15,401 bases of DNA, taken from positions 1-15,401 of the forward strand of contig DATLFS010000011.1 of assembly GCA_035540935.1 (NCBI GenBank), read 5' to 3'. Source of the DNA: DATLFS01 sp035540935. Lineage in GTDB: Bacteria > Actinomycetota > CADDZG01 > WHSQ01. The notes beneath the pieces are model-generated. The model saw only the letters and a program-made list of their open reading frames with translations, was not told where the DNA came from and did not search any database. Made by a program: the position numbers and the translations under genes. Below, one piece after another: positions 13,455 through 15,401 of the stretch (within the stretch, counting starts at the first letter, position 1; every line of letters starts with the position of its first letter).

Positions 13455-15401
13455 ATGTCTCTGCGGTTCGGGGTGGACGCTCGCCGTCTGATCTGCTTCA
13501 TGATGGCTCTCTTGCTGATCCTGGCGTTGCCGGTCGGCACGGCCGCGGCCGCAAGCTCCAAGGGGGGCAAGGAAAAGCGTTCGGATCGGCAGAGCGACGG
13601 TCGGACGGAGTCCGACGGGCGCGGTTCTGAGGGCAAGAAGAACAGCGCGTCATCGAATTCGAGTGAGGCACGTCCGAAGCCCGCGCCCGGATCGGGCTCC
13701 TCGTCGCAGAAGTCGGGCTCCTCGCCCCACGGCTCGGGCTCCTCAGCCCACGGCTCGGGCTCCTCGTCCCACGGCTCCGGGTCAGCGTCCCGCGATGGAG
13801 GAAGCGAAGGCCCCAAGGCTTCCGGGAAGACTCAGACCGCAACGACCTCGAGGCCCGCGAAGGGTTGCGCGCAGGCGGCCGAGAACGATGGTGATCCTTA
13901 CGATTCCACCTGTGACGGCTCACCCAGCCGGAACGGGAAGGGCGGAGGAGCGGCGCGCGGGAAGCCATGCGCTGGCTGCGTCGGTTCCGCGGACAATAAG
14001 AACCCGAAGGGCCAGATGCCCAACGGCTCCGACCACAACGCCGGCTACGAATGTGATCGAAACCAGGGAGTCGGTAAGACCAACCCCGCGCACACCGGGT
14101 GCGTGCTGCTGGAAACGGTCGGCGACATCTGGGACGACATCCTGAGTGGGATCACCGACGTTCTGGCGGCGGATCCGTCACTGACATCGACCGGAGTAGG
14201 GACGATCGAGATCGATCCCGCCTCCGCTGCCGGTGCTTGTCCCGACGGCACCGCTTTCAAGATCGACGGTCTCGGGTCCAGCGGGACCTTCGGCCCTATC
14301 ACCGTCACGAGCTTCTCGCCGACCACCTTCTCTTGGACCTCATCTGTCGACGTTTCCAGCGTCTTGGTGAAGGCCGGCACCGACGTCCGCCAGAACTCCG
14401 GCGGGACGGCCGGCACCGCGGGCTCCTCCGGCAAGGAGATCAGTCACGTCATCTTCTGCATCAGCGGCACCGCCCCCATCGTCGACCTGATCGACGCAGA
14501 CACAGGGAACGATGTTGAAGCGTCAGGGGGAGGCGACACGGGAGTTGGGACGATCGATATAGACCCCGCCTCCGCTGCCGGTGCTTGTCCCGACGGCACC
14601 GCTTTCAAGATCGACGGCCTGGGGTCCAGCGGGACGTTCGGACCCATAACGGTGACGAGCTTCTCGTCGACCACCTTCTCTTGGACCTCATCCGTCGACG
14701 TGTCGAGTGTCCTCGTGAAGGCGGGGACGGACGTACACCAGAATTCCGGGGGGACGGGCGGGACCGCTAGCTCGGCCGGTAAGGAGATCAGCCACGTCAT
14801 CTTCTGCATCAGCGGCACCGCGGAGTTCGGGGACGTCTTTGATGGTGACGCCGAGGACGACCACGGACCCGGCCAGGGCAACGGACCCGGCCAGGGCAAC
14901 GGACCCGCGGGCGGCGACGACGCAGACGCGAATCCCTGCGCCGGCCTCGCCGCCATGCTGGCGGACGCGATCCCCGGCTTCCCCGCGACCGCATCCTGCG
15001 CCGCCGTGATCGCGACCCTGGCGGACCTGCTCGACGACGCGCCCGGGAACGGCAACGGACCGGCGGGCGGACCCGCGAACGGTAACGGCCCTGCGGGCGC
15101 CGAGAACGGAGACGCCAATGCATGTGCCGACCTCGCTGCCATGCTGGCGGACGCGATCCCCGGTTTCCCCGAGAACGCATCCTGCGCCGTCGTGATCGCG
15201 ACCCTGACCGACCTGCTCGACGACGACGCGCCCGGGAACCGCAACGGACCGGCGGGCGGACCCGCGAACGGTAACGGCCCTGCGGGCGGCGACAACGCAG
15301 ACGCCAATGCATGTGCCGGCCTCGCTGCCATGCTGGCGGACGCGATCCCCGGCTTCCCCGCGAACGCATCCTGCGCCGCCGTGATCGCGACCCTGGCGGA
15401 C
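13455..15401 (+). CDS. Large secreted modular repeat protein, 3'-truncated by window edge
   Basis: The frame is open from ATG 13455 (GGAGG 6 nt upstream) to the window end: 649 codons with no stop. Order of parts: Sec signal peptide, residues 1 to about 33 (RR, then a hydrophobic core ending near TAAAAS); Ser/Gly/Lys-rich segment with three 7-aa repeats of the form SGSSxHG; a six-Cys domain (C138, 153, 172, 175, 200, 216) with PCAGCVG and GYECDRNQGVG, a type I recall in other actinobacterial secreted proteins; a 95-aa domain (246-340) repeated at 362-456, each with one Cys pair (GACPDG, FCISGTA) and a VLVKAG/EISHVIFC pattern; then at least three 62-63-aa repeats (from 493, 555, 618), each a Cys-pair helical unit with a Gly/Asn/Pro linker. 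Exported or cell-surface; function unknown. No membrane anchor is visible so far. Confidence 0.85.
   Translation, partial: MSLRFGVDARRLICFMMALLLILALPVGTAAAASSKGGKEKRSDRQSDGRTESDGRGSEGKKNSASSNSSEARPKPAPGSGSSSQKSGSSPHGSGSSAHGSGSSSHGSGSASRDGGSEGPKASGKTQTATTSRPAKGCAQAAENDGDPYDSTCDGSPSRNGKGGGAARGKPCAGCVGSADNKNPKGQMPNGSDHNAGYECDRNQGVGKTNPAHTGCVLLETVGDIWDDILSGITDVLAADPSLTSTGVGTIEIDPASAAGACPDGTAFKIDGLGSSGTFGPITVTSFSPTTFSWTSSVDVSSVLVKAGTDVRQNSGGTAGTAGSSGKEISHVIFCISGTAPIVDLIDADTGNDVEASGGGDTGVGTIDIDPASAAGACPDGTAFKIDGLGSSGTFGPITVTSFSSTTFSWTSSVDVSSVLVKAGTDVHQNSGGTGGTASSAGKEISHVIFCISGTAEFGDVFDGDAEDDHGPGQGNGPGQGNGPAGGDDADANPCAGLAAMLADAIPGFPATASCAAVIATLADLLDDAPGNGNGPAGGPANGNGPAGAENGDANACADLAAMLADAIPGFPENASCAVVIATLTDLLDDDAPGNRNGPAGGPANGNGPAGGDNADANACAGLAAMLADAIPGFPANASCAAVIATLAD
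13713..13775 (+). repeat. Three 21-nt in-frame tandem repeats
   Basis: Three consecutive 21-nt units encode SGSSPHG, SGSSAHG and SGSSSHG in the N-terminal low-complexity segment of the secreted protein. The unit is TCGGGCTCCTC followed by a variable codon and a CCCACGGC ending. It is a flexible spacer with regularly placed His. Confidence 0.85.
14190..14822 (+). repeat. Two-copy 95-aa domain duplication (348-nt offset)
   Basis: Copy 1 is 14190-14474 and copy 2 is 14538-14822. The proteins differ at 6 of 95 residues, while about 29 codons differ silently. The silent changes are uneven: the stretch coding PASAAGACPDGTAFKID is identical at the base level, and so is nearly all of the segment coding KEISHVIFCISGT. 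Confidence 0.9.
14931..15401 (+). repeat. Three or more 186-189-nt in-frame repeats, running off the window
   Basis: Units begin at 14931, 15117 and 15306. Each codes a 35-aa segment beginning C-A-x-L-A-A-M-L-A-D with a second Cys about 20 residues on (xSCAxVIATL), then a linker built from GNGNGPAGG-type units. The third copy is cut by the window edge, so the total number is unknown. Confidence 0.9.

Noticed and set aside
13267..13491. Small ORF starting with ATG inside the structured leader (AAAGG 6 nt upstream)
   Set aside because: The start is decently placed and might be a leader peptide, but the predicted product has no coding bias or recognisable feature and runs into the real gene in another frame.
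14444..15331. 295-codon minus-strand Pro/Ala/Ser-rich repeat ORF
   Set aside because: It is the antisense image of the coding repeats; the plus frame has a signal peptide, ribosome-binding site and conserved Cys pattern.
14931..15401. CRISPR-like array
   Set aside because: Repeat units are 186-189 nt, in frame and protein-coding; no short repeats with unique spacers.

Overview
The window is GC-rich, gene-dense bacterial DNA with strong G/C preference at third codon positions. An actinobacterium (Actinomycetota) is the best guess. The reasons are the bioA-bioF-bioD-bioB order followed by a small BsaP-like zinc-ribbon gene (a companion known from mycobacteria), TANNNT -10 boxes placed 6-9 nt before start codons (leaderless style), GTG starts and GTGA stop/start overlaps, and a very long secreted Gly/Ser/Asn-rich protein. 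I cannot place it more finely from the sequence.

Layout. (1) 1-4910, + strand: a tightly coupled operon of a truncated CgeB-like glycosyltransferase, a second CgeB-like glycosyltransferase fused to a CmoB/DUF1698-like methyltransferase, UDP-glucose 6-dehydrogenase and UDP-glucuronate decarboxylase. Together these could make UDP-xylose (or UDP-glucuronate), transfer a sugar and methylate the product, presumably for a surface or secreted glycan. (2) 4854-6035, - strand: a GH1 beta-glycosidase whose end overlaps the end of the decarboxylase gene. (3) 6080-6967, +: an arginase/agmatinase-fold protein with two altered active-site positions. (4) 6934-8225, -: a 62-aa unknown protein followed by a pyruvate-dehydrogenase-type E1 alpha subunit with no E1 beta or E2 beside it. 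(5) 8387-8632, +: a small acidic, disordered hypothetical. (6) 8660-12861, -: a complete late biotin pathway, bioA-bioF-bioD-bioB, ending in the BsaP-like gene. All junctions overlap by 1-4 bases, and a good promoter with an inverted repeat lies directly before bioA. (7) 12946-13144, +: tRNA-Cys(GCA) and tRNA-Val(GAC). (8) 13145-13454: a non-coding leader with strong potential RNA structure. (9) 13455 to the window end, +: a large secreted repeat protein (649 codons visible, open at the right edge).

How the parts work together. The biotin operon is self-contained from KAPA to biotin. The sugar operon is a plausible glycan-decoration module, and the neighbouring GH1 may act on related glycosides. 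The last gene has a signal peptide, a low-complexity Ser/Gly/His segment, a six-cysteine domain, two nearly identical 95-aa domains and at least three 62-63-aa Cys-pair repeats separated by Gly/Asn/Pro linkers, so it looks like an exported or cell-surface modular protein. The least explained parts are this protein and its structured leader, the altered arginase homologue, the orphan E1 alpha with its small partner, and a tRNA-Val with C instead of U at position 33.
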